Assembly: GCF_009757775.1 (NCBI RefSeq)
Contig: NZ_RHLK01000002.1
Coordinates: 564,113 to 628,112 of the forward strand
Source of the DNA: Paenibacillus lutrae
GTDB lineage: Bacteria; Bacillota; Bacilli; Paenibacillales; NBRC-103111
DNA length: 64,000 nucleotides
Direction: 5' to 3'
Shown: one piece after another, positions 51,180 through 60,421 of the stretch
Layout of the letters: each line of letters opens with the position of its first letter
Position numbering within the stretch: position 1 is the first letter of the stretch
The notes under the pieces: generated by a model
Told to the model about the DNA's origin: nothing
The model's input: only the letters and a program-made list of their open reading frames with translations
The model's database searches: none
Position numbers and translations under genes: made by a program

Positions 51180-52435
51180 TGGGAAAAGGGGCTTTGGTAA
51201 CAGGGACAAATATGCTTTGTTCACTGGGAGTAACGAACGGGGAAGTCTGGAAAGCAGCCCTTGCGGGAGCGGAGGGACCCCGGCAGCGCTCATACCGCTT
51301 CTCTGACAATTCCTGCGTGGAATACCCGGTCTACACCCTCCCGGACTGGAGACCTGCCGAATGGCTGGGGCGGCAGACGGCTGCCTGGCTGTCCGAGAAC
51401 CGGCTCCTTGAAGACGCAGATTTCTGCATGCTGCTGGTCTCTGTCCGGCAGGCTCTGGAGGATGCCGGCTTTAGTCCGGGAGGATCATCGAGGGTCGGAT
51501 TGGTTATCGGTCATGAGAATCTGGGCGTTGTAAGGCTGACGGACAAATTTGTGCAGCACCAGCCTGAATTAGGGAGAAGAGAGCGGGAAATGCCGCTTTT
51601 CAAGCAGTACCAGCACGAGTTTTTCAATCTTCAGACATTTCCGTATTTGTTCTATCTGGCCCAGCTTCTCGGCATTAACGGTCCCAGCTATGCGGTTAAC
51701 AATGCCTGTGCCTCGGGGCTCTATGCCTTGGAACTGGGCAGGATGATGATCGAGACAGGGAGCGCCGACCTGATGATCGTCTCGTGCTCTGATTACGCCC
51801 ATGTATCCGAGTACTTATGGCTGCAGGAGAAGGGATTTGTCTCAGGGCGGAATATGATCCGTCCGTTCGATCTGCACCGGGACGGTTCCATTCTCGGGGA
51901 TGGGGCGGCTACAATTGTGCTGGAATCGGAAGAGCATGCTGCAAGAAGAGGCGCCTCACCCATAGGCCTGTACAGGGGCGGACGTTTTGTGCAGGATCAC
52001 TGGCATATGACGCTGCCCGACGTATCCAGGCATTCCTATGCCAGTGTCATCAGCGGGGCTGCAGAGCTGGAACCGGATCGCGAGATTGATATTCTGGTTC
52101 CTCACGGTTCGGGAAGTACGCTCTGGGACCGCTATGAGGCCGCCGAGATTCAGAGGGCCTTTGCCGGCCTGGAGCGTCCGCTGCCCGCAGTTACGGCGTT
52201 CAAGGGATATTTCGGGCACCTGCTGGGAGCGAGTGCCATGATCGAAACGGTGCTGATGCTTCACTGTATGAAGCATAATACGCTGCTGCCTGCACTTAAT
52301 CATGAGTATCCCGATCCGAAAATAAAGATTCGGGTTCAGACTCAGGCGGTGTCCCGGACTATCCGCTCAGCAGTAAAATCTGTACCCGCGTATGGCGGAT
52401 TTCATGCGGCTGTTTTATTCAATAAGCTGGAATAG
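51179..52435 (+). CDS. Beta-ketoacyl-[ACP] synthase (type II PKS-like KS)
   Basis: The 418 residues have Cys177 (VNNACASGLYALELG), His in VPHGSGSTLWDRYEA near 305 and His in FKGYFGHLLGASAMIE near 342, so all catalytic residues are present. It is diverged from the 48999 KS (an insertion RREREMPLFKQYQHEFFNLQ before the active site). The start GTG at 51179 overlaps the previous stop. It probably acts on the same chain as the truncated partner and the FabG-like reductase that overlaps it downstream. Confidence 0.87.
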   Translation: MGKGALVTGTNMLCSLGVTNGEVWKAALAGAEGPRQRSYRFSDNSCVEYPVYTLPDWRPAEWLGRQTAAWLSENRLLEDADFCMLLVSVRQALEDAGFSPGGSSRVGLVIGHENLGVVRLTDKFVQHQPELGRREREMPLFKQYQHEFFNLQTFPYLFYLAQLLGINGPSYAVNNACASGLYALELGRMMIETGSADLMIVSCSDYAHVSEYLWLQEKGFVSGRNMIRPFDLHRDGSILGDGAATIVLESEEHAARRGASPIGLYRGGRFVQDHWHMTLPDVSRHSYASVISGAAELEPDREIDILVPHGSGSTLWDRYEAAEIQRAFAGLERPLPAVTAFKGYFGHLLGASAMIETVLMLHCMKHNTLLPALNHEYPDPKIKIRVQTQAVSRTIRSAVKSVPAYGGFHAAVLFNKLE

Positions 52436-52439
52436 AGGG

Positions 52440-53195
<756 letters not shown>

Positions 53196-53209
53196 AAAGG
53201 AGGAAGGCT

Positions 53210-53470
53210 ATGAATCCGAAGCAAATTAAGTCGCGCATCATCGAAGTTACCCTGGATCTTATCGATTCTCCGGAAGTGCTGGAGGAAGTGGATAAAGACA
53301 TCTTCTTAGACACGCCTCTAATGGATATCGGGATCGATTCCCTGGCCGTTCTGGAGCTGGTCGTTACCCTGGAGCGTGAGTATGGCGTACGCCTGTCGGA
53401 GGAAGAACTGGTTGAGATCACCTGTCTCCAGGATATCCTTAAGCTCCTGCTCAACAAGCAGGCCGGTTAA
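53210..53470 (+). CDS. Acyl carrier protein of the type II PKS set
   Basis: Start at 53210 with AAGGAGGAAGG upstream; the ATG at 53192 overlapping the reductase stop lies ahead of that site. The 86-residue acidic protein has MDIGIDSLAVLELVVTLEREYGV with Ser44 as the phosphopantetheine site. It is the probable chain carrier for the ketosynthases and reductase immediately upstream. Confidence 0.88.
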   Translation: MNPKQIKSRIIEVTLDLIDSPEVLEEVDKDIFLDTPLMDIGIDSLAVLELVVTLEREYGVRLSEEELVEITCLQDILKLLLNKQAG

Positions 53471-53517
53471 GGCAGAGAGCACCGTCTAAATCAGAAGGAT
53501 GAGGAGATGAGAACTTC

Positions 53518-55248
53518 ATGCGGCTGCAATCAATTAACCGAGCGTTCATCGGCGTCACCGCGCTGCTTCTGGTCACCGCCGGCTGCGGTAACCAGACCGT
53601 CCGGTCGGATTACGGTTTTACTTTGAAGGAAGCGACAGATGCCACCGGCATTACATTTACTCATACGAAACCGACTTTTGATGCCAAACTGGCCAATATC
53701 ATGCCATGGATGGCTTCCACGGGAGCCGGTGTGTTTACAGCGGATTATGATCAAGACGGGTTGATGGATCTGTACTTCGTCAATTCCGCCAAGGGGTCCA
53801 AGAATGCGCTCTACCATAACAACGGGGATGGCACTTACACGGAAACAGCCGGGAAGCTCGGCCTGGCGGATGTGAATACGGACGGCATCTCGGAAGCGGC
53901 CGTCTGGTTTGATTATAACAACAGCGGATACCCCAGTCTGTTCGTCGGGTCATGGGGCAAAAGCCGCCTGTTCCATAACAACGGAGACGGGACGTTCAAA
54001 GAGATTACGGATCAGGCTGGAGTCGGGTACCGCGGATATGTGAACAAGGCGATCGTGCTGGATTACAACCGGGACGGGAACCTGGATTTGTATTTGTCGT
54101 GTTATTTTCATGAAAAGAACGACCTCTGGAATCTCACCACCACGAAAATCATGCACAATGATTTTGAAAGGGCGAGGAACGGGGGACGCAACGTCCTCTA
54201 CAAGAACAACGGGGACGGAACGTTCACCGATGTAACCCAAGAACTTGGAGTTGGCGATACAGGCTGGACCCTTGCTTCGGGCACCTGGGACGTAAATAAT
54301 GACGGCTGGCCCGATATTTACAATGCCAACGATTTCGGGCCGGACACGCTTTATTTGAATGAGGAAGGGAAGCAATTCAAAGCTGTCGTTCAGCCCCGCG
54401 GTGTCGGCGATGATACCTTCAAGGGCATGAATGTCGATTTTGCGGATGTGTTCCATGACGGGAATCCCGCCATGTATATCAGCAACGTAAGCAAATCGCA
54501 GTACATTCTGGAAGGGAATCAATTATGGCATGAGAAAGACGGACAGTTTGTAGACCGAAGCGAGGAAATGGGCATTAATATCGCCGGTTTTTCCTGGGGT
54601 GCCAGGTTCGCGGATCTCGATAACAGCGGGAATCCGAGCTTAGTGGTGCAGACAGGTTTCGTCTCCGCGAGCAAGAAGCGGGATTATTGGTTTGATCTGG
54701 GTACGCTGGCTACGACACCCGGCAATGTAGTGGAGGATGCGAAGAACTGGCCGGCTTTTGCGGATAAGAGTCTCTCCGGGTATGAGAAGAAGTTTCTGTT
54801 CTTCCGGGAGGGCAACAAATTCAAGAATATAGCCGAGCAGGCCGGTCTTGATTTCGTAGAGGACGGACGCGGAGTCGCAGCTGTCGACATCGACAATAAA
54901 GGAACGCTCGATCTGGTCTTTGCCAACCAAGGCGGGCCGGCGAAAGTGTATAAGAATGTAATCTCAAACCGCAACAATTGGATCAAACTCGACCTGACCG
55001 GAAGCGCGCCGAGCACCCGGGATGCCGTCGGAGCGAGAGTCACTTTTGAAGTGAATGGCGTGAAGACGGTCATGGAAAAGGACGGGGCGAACAGTTTCGG
55101 TGGACAGAGCGATCCGCGTCTGCATATGGGCCTGGGTCAGGCGGAGAAAGTCGATAAAATCACCATTCGCTGGCCGAGCGGACGAGTGGAAGAGCTCACG
55201 GATGTTCCGGGGAACAGGATCGTAAAGCTTGTGGAGAAAGCGGATTAG
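53518..55248 (+). CDS. UnbV/CRTAC1-like lipoprotein with FG-GAP repeats and ASPIC/UnbV domain
   Basis: The 576 residues begin with a lipoprotein signal (LLLVTAGCGN, lipobox Cys about residue 23), so it is exported and lipid-anchored. At least six FG-GAP/VCBS-type Ca-binding units follow (for example TADYDQDGLMDLYFVN, YNRDGNLDLYLS, WDVNNDGWPDIYNAN, VDIDNKGTLDLVFANQ), each with HNNGDGTF-like strands, forming a beta-propeller. The ASPIC/UnbV domain is at about 485-570 (NWIKLDLTG...GARVTFEVNG...LHMGLGQAEKVDKITIRWPSGRVEEL). Homologues are conserved in enediyne clusters, where their role is not settled. It is followed with no gap by the membrane partner. Confidence 0.87.
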   Translation: MRLQSINRAFIGVTALLLVTAGCGNQTVRSDYGFTLKEATDATGITFTHTKPTFDAKLANIMPWMASTGAGVFTADYDQDGLMDLYFVNSAKGSKNALYHNNGDGTYTETAGKLGLADVNTDGISEAAVWFDYNNSGYPSLFVGSWGKSRLFHNNGDGTFKEITDQAGVGYRGYVNKAIVLDYNRDGNLDLYLSCYFHEKNDLWNLTTTKIMHNDFERARNGGRNVLYKNNGDGTFTDVTQELGVGDTGWTLASGTWDVNNDGWPDIYNANDFGPDTLYLNEEGKQFKAVVQPRGVGDDTFKGMNVDFADVFHDGNPAMYISNVSKSQYILEGNQLWHEKDGQFVDRSEEMGINIAGFSWGARFADLDNSGNPSLVVQTGFVSASKKRDYWFDLGTLATTPGNVVEDAKNWPAFADKSLSGYEKKFLFFREGNKFKNIAEQAGLDFVEDGRGVAAVDIDNKGTLDLVFANQGGPAKVYKNVISNRNNWIKLDLTGSAPSTRDAVGARVTFEVNGVKTVMEKDGANSFGGQSDPRLHMGLGQAEKVDKITIRWPSGRVEELTDVPGNRIVKLVEKAD

Positions 55249-56028
55249 ATGTTCAAAGATCCGCGGATGTATATCCTTGTTTTTCTGCTGTCTTTTGTAG
55301 CTGCCGGGCAGGTCTTCCTCGGTTTTTTTCAGAAGTGGGACGCCTTCTTTATTTCCGTGGGCACAGCCGCAGGACTGGAGTTTCTTATCGTCGGTATACG
55401 GAAGAAACAGTGGGTGTTTCCGCTCAGCGCCCTGATTACCGGGATCGGCATCAGTCTGCTGCTCAGTTCTTATGCGTTATGGCCTTACGCGCTGACGGCC
55501 GCACTGGCTATCCTCATCAAGCAGTTCGTGCGGCTTGGAGGCAGCCATATATTCAATCCCAACAATGTCGCCATGGTCATTATGTTGATCGGACTGCCTG
55601 CTTATGCCGTCAGTACGCCGAAGCAGTGGACCAACGGAATCGAAGTGATGATTCTCATTATGGCGCTCGGATTCTTGGCGGCCTACAAGGCCAAGCGTCT
55701 GGATTCCGTGCTGGCTTTTATCGGAGGCTTCGCGGTGTTCGCATGGCTGCGGGTGGAGTTGTTCGGCGAGCCCGTGTTCTATTCATACGGTCCTATGATG
55801 GGAGCGTCCTTTCAATTATTTGCTTTCTTCATGATCACAGACCCCAAGACAACACCTCCTACGAGGCGGGCAAGAATCTTGTTCGCCTTCCTGATCGCAT
55901 TTGCGGATGCCTGGCTTCGGATTCTCCATATTACGAATTCGCAGTTCTATGCCTCTTTCCTTATTACGCTGCTGGTAGGAATCCCCTACAGGTTTAGGGG
56001 CGGCAAACAGATGAGGGAACCCGGATAA
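55249..56028 (+). CDS. UnbU-like integral membrane protein (NQR2/RnfD family), copy 1
   Basis: The 259-residue protein has about seven to eight hydrophobic helices. RnfD/NqrB landmarks are FPLSALITGIGISLLLSSYALWPYA near residue 55, SHIFNPNNVAMVIMLIGLP near 100 and the FMN-site-like FFMITDPKTTPPTRRAR near 195. The RnfD family carries flavin in the membrane; here no other rnf subunit is present. UnbU of enediyne clusters belongs to this family and sits beside UnbV, as here. It starts at the base after the UnbV stop. A second copy lies at 60422. A strong terminator follows. Confidence 0.84.
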   Translation: MFKDPRMYILVFLLSFVAAGQVFLGFFQKWDAFFISVGTAAGLEFLIVGIRKKQWVFPLSALITGIGISLLLSSYALWPYALTAALAILIKQFVRLGGSHIFNPNNVAMVIMLIGLPAYAVSTPKQWTNGIEVMILIMALGFLAAYKAKRLDSVLAFIGGFAVFAWLRVELFGEPVFYSYGPMMGASFQLFAFFMITDPKTTPPTRRARILFAFLIAFADAWLRILHITNSQFYASFLITLLVGIPYRFRGGKQMREPG

Positions 56029-56029
56029 T

Positions 56030-56088
56030 GCAAAGCCCGGCAGTACGGCTGAATGGACACCTTTCAGCCGCCTGCCGGGCTTATTTGC
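56030..56088 (+). terminator. Strong bidirectional terminator ending the cluster's main operon
   Basis: An 11-bp perfect outer stem (AAGCCCGGCAG / CTGCCGGGCTT) has an inner stem (CGGCTGAA / TTCAGCCG region). It serves the + strand operon and the - strand zinc-finger-like gene. Confidence 0.88.
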
Positions 56089-56101
56089 ACTTCTCTTTCG
56101 A

Positions 56102-56302
56102 TCACTGCGCATAGCGCTTATGAGCGCCCATGTGCCTGGCGATACAGGAGGGGCTGCAGAACCATTCCTGATCGAAATCCCAGTTCTTCTCGCCTTCGTA
56201 AATCGGATTCCTGCACCTGTCGTAGGCGCACTCGGCAATTTGGGCCGGCTCGTCGGCCTGCGGGTCACGCGGTCCCGTTTCAAATCGGTCCAGCGACGGC
56301 AA
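56102..56302 (-). CDS. Small zinc-finger-like protein
   Basis: The frame is open to 56332, but the only good ribosome site (GGAGGAG) lies inside it and points to the TTG at 56302, giving 66 residues. Four Cys form two pairs: CAYDRC and CSPSC, separated by about 22 residues containing EKNWDFDQEWF. This spacing suggests a treble-clef or ribbon zinc site. Function unknown; such small proteins are common in Gram-positive genomes. It is convergent with the UnbU gene and lies downstream of the repressor. Confidence 0.62.
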   Translation of the reverse strand: MPSLDRFETGPRDPQADEPAQIAECAYDRCRNPIYEGEKNWDFDQEWFCSPSCIARHMGAHKRYAQ

Positions 56303-56377
56303 GGTTAACTCCTCCATTCGTCTGTTATGCAACTAGCATACGACGGTCTGAGAGGGGCCGACTCTTCTTTTGTTGCT

Positions 56378-56407
56378 GCCGATCCTGCAGGTTGTGACAG
56401 GATCGGC
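56378..56407. repeat. Inverted repeat downstream of the repressor gene
   Basis: A 10-bp perfect stem (GCCGATCCTG / CAGGATCGGC) with a 10-nt loop lies 22 bp past the repressor stop. There is no T-run on either strand, so it may be a weak terminator or an RNA-stabilising hairpin. Confidence 0.5.
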
Positions 56408-56428
56408 TGCCGCTTCTTCGCCGGGACT

Positions 56429-57265
56429 TTATTCCGCGTCCCTTAGCACACTGACTACTCTGCCGAGAATACTTACATCATTCTCCGGAAGGAGCGGCTG
56501 AAAAGCGTCGTTGGCGGGCTGCAGCCGTATATGATCCGCTTCCTTGTAGAACGTCTTCACGGTCGCTTCTTCGCCGTCGATCAGAGCTACGACCACATCG
56601 CCGTTATCTGCCGATGACTGCTGGCGCACCAGAACGAGATCTCCGTTCTTGATCCCTTTATTCACCATGCTCTCTCCGAGAATCCGCAGAATAAAATATT
56701 TGCCCGCCCCCACGAGGCTTTTAGGGACACTGAAATATTCTTCGATGTTCTCCGCAGCGAGAATCGGACTGCCTGCCGTTACCTTGCCTAAGAGGGGAAG
56801 ACGGACATAGTACTCGGCGGAGAGGGAAGTTTCGCGAAGCTGGCTGTTGTCTGCCGGAATAGAGGTCTGCCTGATTCTTCCCGTTCTATATGGATCACCC
56901 GTTGAGGCTTCTGTGTTCTTGCGGGCCAGATGGTCGGCTAGTGTCTGAAGCATGAGCAGGTCATCTTCCATCAGCTGCCCGGCTAAGACTTGTAATGCTT
57001 CCATATAAGGACTGTAAGGAGCACTGGATTTGTTTTGGATATTTGTAGGAGTCTCCGGTTCCGAACCGGTCATGAGCCAATCGAGGGACACATTAAATTG
57101 TTTGGAAATGGAAATTAAAGCTTTTGCGGTGGGGGTTGATTTTTTCTTTCCATTTTCCCAGTCACTGATATTACCAGGAGAGACTCCTATCATTGCGGCT
57201 AGTTTGGCCATCGTTAATTTGTGTTTCAGCCGAAGCTCTTTGATGCGAATGTTAATTTCATTCAT
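56429..57265 (-). CDS. CI/LexA-type repressor: XRE helix-turn-helix plus S24 self-cleaving peptidase
   Basis: The 278 residues carry an XRE HTH at about 6-60 (LTMAKLAAMIGVSPGNISDWENGKKKS), a linker, and an S24 domain with cleavage site Ala164-Gly165 (LLGKVTAGSPI), Ser199 (LGESMVNKGI) and Lys237 (EATVKTFY). This is the architecture of phage CI repressors that self-cleave with RecA, not of chromosomal LexA, which has a winged helix. Two SOS-box-like sites and two palindromes lie just upstream (57319-57425). It may be a domesticated phage repressor that controls the adjoining regulatory genes on DNA damage. Confidence 0.87.
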   Translation of the reverse strand: MNEINIRIKELRLKHKLTMAKLAAMIGVSPGNISDWENGKKKSTPTAKALISISKQFNVSLDWLMTGSEPETPTNIQNKSSAPYSPYMEALQVLAGQLMEDDLLMLQTLADHLARKNTEASTGDPYRTGRIRQTSIPADNSQLRETSLSAEYYVRLPLLGKVTAGSPILAAENIEEYFSVPKSLVGAGKYFILRILGESMVNKGIKNGDLVLVRQQSSADNGDVVVALIDGEEATVKTFYKEADHIRLQPANDAFQPLLPENDVSILGRVVSVLRDAE

Positions 57266-57318
57266 TAATTAGCCCCCAATCGGCATATTCCCGCCCCATT
57301 CAAACACGGCATGCAACA

Positions 57319-57352
57319 AACATACGTTCTAATAGTATAACAAACATTCGTT
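57319..57352 (-). promoter_or_regulatory. Two DinR/LexA-type SOS boxes upstream of the repressor gene
   Basis: Read on the - strand, the sites are GAACGAATGTTT (57342-57353) and GAACGTATGTTT (57318-57329). They agree with the Bacillus SOS consensus GAAC-RNRY-GTTY and are 24 bp apart. A TATACT that could be the -10 of the repressor gene lies between them. SOS control of the repressor is therefore likely. Confidence 0.7.
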
Positions 57353-57379
57353 CTAGATCATAGTCGTTTCCATTCGAAA

Positions 57380-57399
57380 AATAACGCATATGCGTTATT
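57380..57399. repeat. 20-bp perfect palindrome, candidate XRE repressor operator
   Basis: AATAACGCATATGCGTTATT is self-complementary over 20 bp. Its core CGCATATGCG recurs at 57416-57425, 31 bp downstream, inside the spacer of a good + strand promoter. The pair looks like an operator set for the adjacent CI-type repressor. Confidence 0.75.
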
Positions 57400-57404
57400 G
57401 TTAT

Positions 57405-57433
57405 TTGAATTCATACGCATATGCGGTTATAAT
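57405..57433 (+). promoter_or_regulatory. Strong sigma-A promoter with operator core in its spacer
   Basis: TTGAAT (57405-57410), a 17-bp spacer and TATAAT (57428-57433). The palindromic core CGCATATGCG occupies 57416-57425 in the spacer, so a bound repressor would block RNA polymerase. It reads toward the hexapeptide ORF and the AraC gene. The rest of the gap 57434-57642 is AT-rich, with a weaker possible promoter (TTTATT 57565, TATACT 57588). Confidence 0.75.
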
Positions 57434-57485
57434 GATGGTACTAGATATATCCATATATGTAATCAAGTATGTAAGGAGCAATCGC

Positions 57486-57506
57486 ATGACAAAAAAATAT
57501 GAATAA
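57486..57506 (+). CDS. Minimal ORF (MTKKYE) with full ribosome site
   Basis: AAGGAG stands 7 nt before an ATG that is followed by only five sense codons and TAA. The strong promoter upstream makes translation likely. It may be a leader peptide or the stump of a lost cro/xre-like gene; the position opposite a CI-type repressor fits the latter. Confidence 0.35.
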   Translation: MTKKYE

Positions 57507-57642
57507 GTGACAAGGTCAGCAGATCGAATACAAACCTCTATGGTTACAATTAATAATAAGGATATTTATTTATCAATTTAATATAAATATACTTTTTGTA
57601 ATTTTTTTGCTTATTCATTTAATTTTAAAAGGGGATGAAGAA

Positions 57643-58284
57643 ATGATGAATTTGCTTGTTTTCGTCCACAAGGCTGACAAATGTAAGGACTATATTACCG
57701 AATTGCTACTGCTTTCCAAAAAGGTCAAGCTGATCGAGTTCGTGGATTTGAGTTCGGCTATTCGCATCGTCAAGCAAACCCATTACAAACTGGTTGTCTT
57801 CCTTACTTTCGAACAGACATTTCCGGAAAATTGGAATGTCCATAAGCTTCAGTTCGGCAGTCCTCTCATAGCACTGGCCGGAGCAGACCGGATCAGCTTC
57901 ACCTCTTTGATCTCGCTCATCGATATGGTTGCCCAGAATCAGGAGCCTTCCTGTGATAACCGCCTGTTTGCCGAATCACTCGCGTTTATTGACGAGAATC
58001 TTTGTGAGAACGATTTGAATCTGGAAAAGGTGGCTTCAACCATTTTTGTGAGCCGGTGTCATTATTCCCGGATGTTCCAGAAGTATGTCGGTACAGGCTT
58101 CAAAGAATATGTGATGAACAAACGTATCCAGAAAGCAAAGCTGCTGCTGCAAAAGGGAGATCCGGTCACGGATGTCTGTTTCTCTGTGGGGTATAACGAT
58201 TTGACCCATTTCGGCAGAGTGTTCAAAAGAAAGGTGGGGGTAAATCCATCGGTATACCGCCTGAATAAGGCAGCTTCTCAATAA
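57643..58284 (+). CDS. AraC/XylS-family transcriptional regulator
   Basis: Start at 57643 with AAAAGGGG upstream (open frame from 57607). The 213 residues have an N-terminal half with a receiver-like strand-helix pattern (NLLVFVHKADKCKDYITELLLLSKKVKLIEFVDLSSA) but without clear phosphorylation Asp residues. The C-terminal AraC double HTH is NDLNLEKVASTIFVSRCHYSRMFQKYVGTGFKEYVMNKRIQKAKLLL, then DPVTDVCFSVGYNDLTHFGRVFKRKVGVNPSVYR. It lies next to the cluster and is the only classical activator in the window, so it is the best candidate cluster regulator. Confidence 0.85.
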   Translation: MMNLLVFVHKADKCKDYITELLLLSKKVKLIEFVDLSSAIRIVKQTHYKLVVFLTFEQTFPENWNVHKLQFGSPLIALAGADRISFTSLISLIDMVAQNQEPSCDNRLFAESLAFIDENLCENDLNLEKVASTIFVSRCHYSRMFQKYVGTGFKEYVMNKRIQKAKLLLQKGDPVTDVCFSVGYNDLTHFGRVFKRKVGVNPSVYRLNKAASQ

Positions 58285-58378
58285 AACAGGAAATGGGGCC
58301 TAATGTCACATAACCAGGCAATCGGCAAATTAAATTTATAAGCAGGAGCATTCCTGCCACGAAAGCTGAGGGTTGATC

Positions 58379-59386
58379 ATGGAAACGAGTATAACAGCAG
58401 CCGGACTTATTGCAGGTACAGCTTTAATCTTTCCGTTTCTCTACCTTGGATTATTCAGGCAGAATATCTCCAAGACGATTAAAAGATTCAGCTTTTCGCA
58501 AGATCAAGCGTTTAACCGGAAGTTTCATCAGGTTTTGAAAGCGTTTTTAACGGGAAGCAACGGAGTCTTGAAACCGGTACTGAGAATGGCGGATGTGAGG
58601 GAGGAATTGGCTCATCAATTCCCGCCTTTTTACAGAGGTTTTGCCTATGAAGGAGTGGGCCTGGGGCTCGGAGTGAAAGCTTCCTTGTCACTTGGCAAGG
58701 GCAGGCGGTTCGAATCGTATCTGCACCAATTGTCGCCTGGGCATCTTTATCAATATTACGTGGGCTTGGGCTGGTATCTCAGTATCCGGCACCGGTTCGA
58801 TTATGAGGCAATGGCAGGCTGGTTAAGGCAGCTTGATTCCAGATATGCGCCCATCGTGTTCGACGGAGTCGGCTTTAAAACCGCTTTATATCATTACCGG
58901 GAAAATAAACAGATTATTCAGAAATTGACGAGCTTCCCTTATCCGTACCAGCGTGTTTGTTACCAGGGACTTGGACGCTCTCTATGGTTTCTGCATGAAT
59001 TTGACCTTAAGGAGGTCAGTGCCGAGATCGAGACTCTGCCCTCATCCTTCCGTAACGATGCATTCAGCGGGGCGGGAATTGCGGTTGCTTACAGCATGTT
59101 CGATCAGGTAGCGCATACGGCAGAGGCAGACTTACAAATTCCACTCGCTTACCGGGCTTCCTTCCGTCAGGGACTGGCTTTCGGCTGGGAGGCTCGCAAG
59201 CTGCAGGACCCGGCATATTGGCAGCGTCAAATGCAGATCTGCCCCTCTTCTGTCAGCACCAAAGTGAATCATTATGTAGACTGTGTGCATCAAGCCGAGC
59301 AGCGTATAGAGGCGGGCGCAGCTGAATCTTACTATTTTAAGTGGATAGAAGAGGCGCGCCGTATCTTGCAAGAGAAGCAAGCGTGA
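58379..59386 (+). CDS. DUF1702-like protein (UnbL-type candidate)
   Basis: Start at the ATG 58379 (GAGGG 6 nt upstream). The 336 residues have an N-terminal hydrophobic helix (ITAAGLIAGTALIFPFLYLGLF), then repeated Gly-rich helical units: FPPFYRGFAYEGVGLGLGVKASLS, LYQYYVGLGWYLSIRH, VFDGVGFKTALYHY, RVCYQGLGRSLWFLHEF, FRNDAFSGAGIAVAYSMF and ASFRQGLAFGWEARKLQ. This pattern matches, to my reading, the DUF1702 family that accompanies UnbU/UnbV in enediyne loci. The molecular role is unknown. The assignment is from pattern memory and needs a profile search. Confidence 0.6.
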   Translation: METSITAAGLIAGTALIFPFLYLGLFRQNISKTIKRFSFSQDQAFNRKFHQVLKAFLTGSNGVLKPVLRMADVREELAHQFPPFYRGFAYEGVGLGLGVKASLSLGKGRRFESYLHQLSPGHLYQYYVGLGWYLSIRHRFDYEAMAGWLRQLDSRYAPIVFDGVGFKTALYHYRENKQIIQKLTSFPYPYQRVCYQGLGRSLWFLHEFDLKEVSAEIETLPSSFRNDAFSGAGIAVAYSMFDQVAHTAEADLQIPLAYRASFRQGLAFGWEARKLQDPAYWQRQMQICPSSVSTKVNHYVDCVHQAEQRIEAGAAESYYFKWIEEARRILQEKQA

Positions 59387-59512
59387 AGGAGAAGCGGTAA
59401 TTGCGTCACAGGAGCAAAAAAGAACGAAAACACAGCTATTTTACAACGGGTAGGGAATCCGGAGCCAGGTTACGATAGTGTTGAAGAAATCCTGAATCGG
59501 AGGAGGGGTACG

Positions 59513-60409
59513 ATGCCTGCCAAATTAGTAGTGAACACCCGGGCTATTTCGCATGAAGAATGGCTGTCCTGGCGCCGGAAAGGAGTCGGGGGAAGCGATG
59601 CGGCAGCGATATGCGGGAAGGACCGCTGGAAGACTGCGATGGAGGTATACCTCGACAAAATCGGGGAACTGCCGGAGACGGAAGAGACGGAGCCTGCCCG
59701 TTTTGGAGGCAAGCTGAAAGAGTTTATTGCCCGGGAGTTCTCGGAAGCAACCGGATTTAAAGTGATGCGCAGGAACTGGATCTTCCAGCACCCGCAGCAC
59801 CCCTTTATGCTGGCCACCATTGACCGGTGGATTGTCGGCAGCAGCGCCGGTCTGCTGTGCAAAACGACAGGCGAGTATTTGAAGGACGAATGGAAGGACG
59901 GCCGGGTGCCGGATCGGGTGGCTGTCCAGTGTCAGCATTATATGGCGGTGACCGGTGCGGACCACTGGTGGGTAGCCGTTCTCATCGGCGGCAATAAATT
60001 CCGTACCGTACGGCTGGAGCGGGACGATAACCGGATCGAGCAGCTCATCAAGACGGAGTCCAGCTTCTGGAACGAGCATGTGCTGCCGAGAAAGCCGCCG
60101 GCCTTCGACGGGACGGAAGCATCTGCGAGCCTGCTGAAGCGGATGTATCCTCCCGGAGATTCTCCGGCAACTCCTTTGAAGCTTCCGGGGAAGGCAGAGG
60201 AATGGATCCGCCGATACCTGGAGGGAGCCCGGGACGAGAAAGAAGCCTCAGCGCGCAAGACAGAGGCGGAGAATATGCTCAAAGGCCTCCTGGGAACGAG
60301 CGAGCAGGGGATTCTGGGCAGTTATAAAGTGGAGTGGAAGAGCATTTACCGCAAATCGGGCCGCAATGCTTCCTACAGACGATTTGATGTCGTAACCATG
60401 TCCAATTGA
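59513..60409 (+). CDS. YqaJ-family recombinase/exonuclease-like protein with altered active site
   Basis: The 298 residues match the phage-type YqaJ/lambda-exonuclease fold: SWRRKGVGGSDAAAICGKDRWKTAMEVYLDKIGELPE, RFGGKLKEFIAREF, HPFMLATIDRWIVG with Asp104, then GLLCKTTGEY and QCQHYMAVTGADHWWVAVLIGGN. In active members the second motif is E-C-K; here Leu115 replaces the Glu while Lys117 stays. Nuclease activity is therefore doubtful. Found next to a CI-type repressor, it supports a prophage or integrated-element origin for this segment. AGGAGGGG precedes the ATG. The 126-bp gap before it holds no recognisable gene. Confidence 0.8.
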   Translation: MPAKLVVNTRAISHEEWLSWRRKGVGGSDAAAICGKDRWKTAMEVYLDKIGELPETEETEPARFGGKLKEFIAREFSEATGFKVMRRNWIFQHPQHPFMLATIDRWIVGSSAGLLCKTTGEYLKDEWKDGRVPDRVAVQCQHYMAVTGADHWWVAVLIGGNKFRTVRLERDDNRIEQLIKTESSFWNEHVLPRKPPAFDGTEASASLLKRMYPPGDSPATPLKLPGKAEEWIRRYLEGARDEKEASARKTEAENMLKGLLGTSEQGILGSYKVEWKSIYRKSGRNASYRRFDVVTMSN

Positions 60410-60421
60410 CGGAGGGGTTTC

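Noticed and set aside
56429-57265. Calling the repressor the housekeeping LexA
   Set aside because: The N-terminal domain is an XRE-type HTH of about 60 residues and the protein (278 aa) is longer than LexA; CI-like is the better fit.
58341-58356. GCAGGA/TCCTGC hairpin considered as a terminator for the AraC gene
   Set aside because: Six-bp stem and no T-run.
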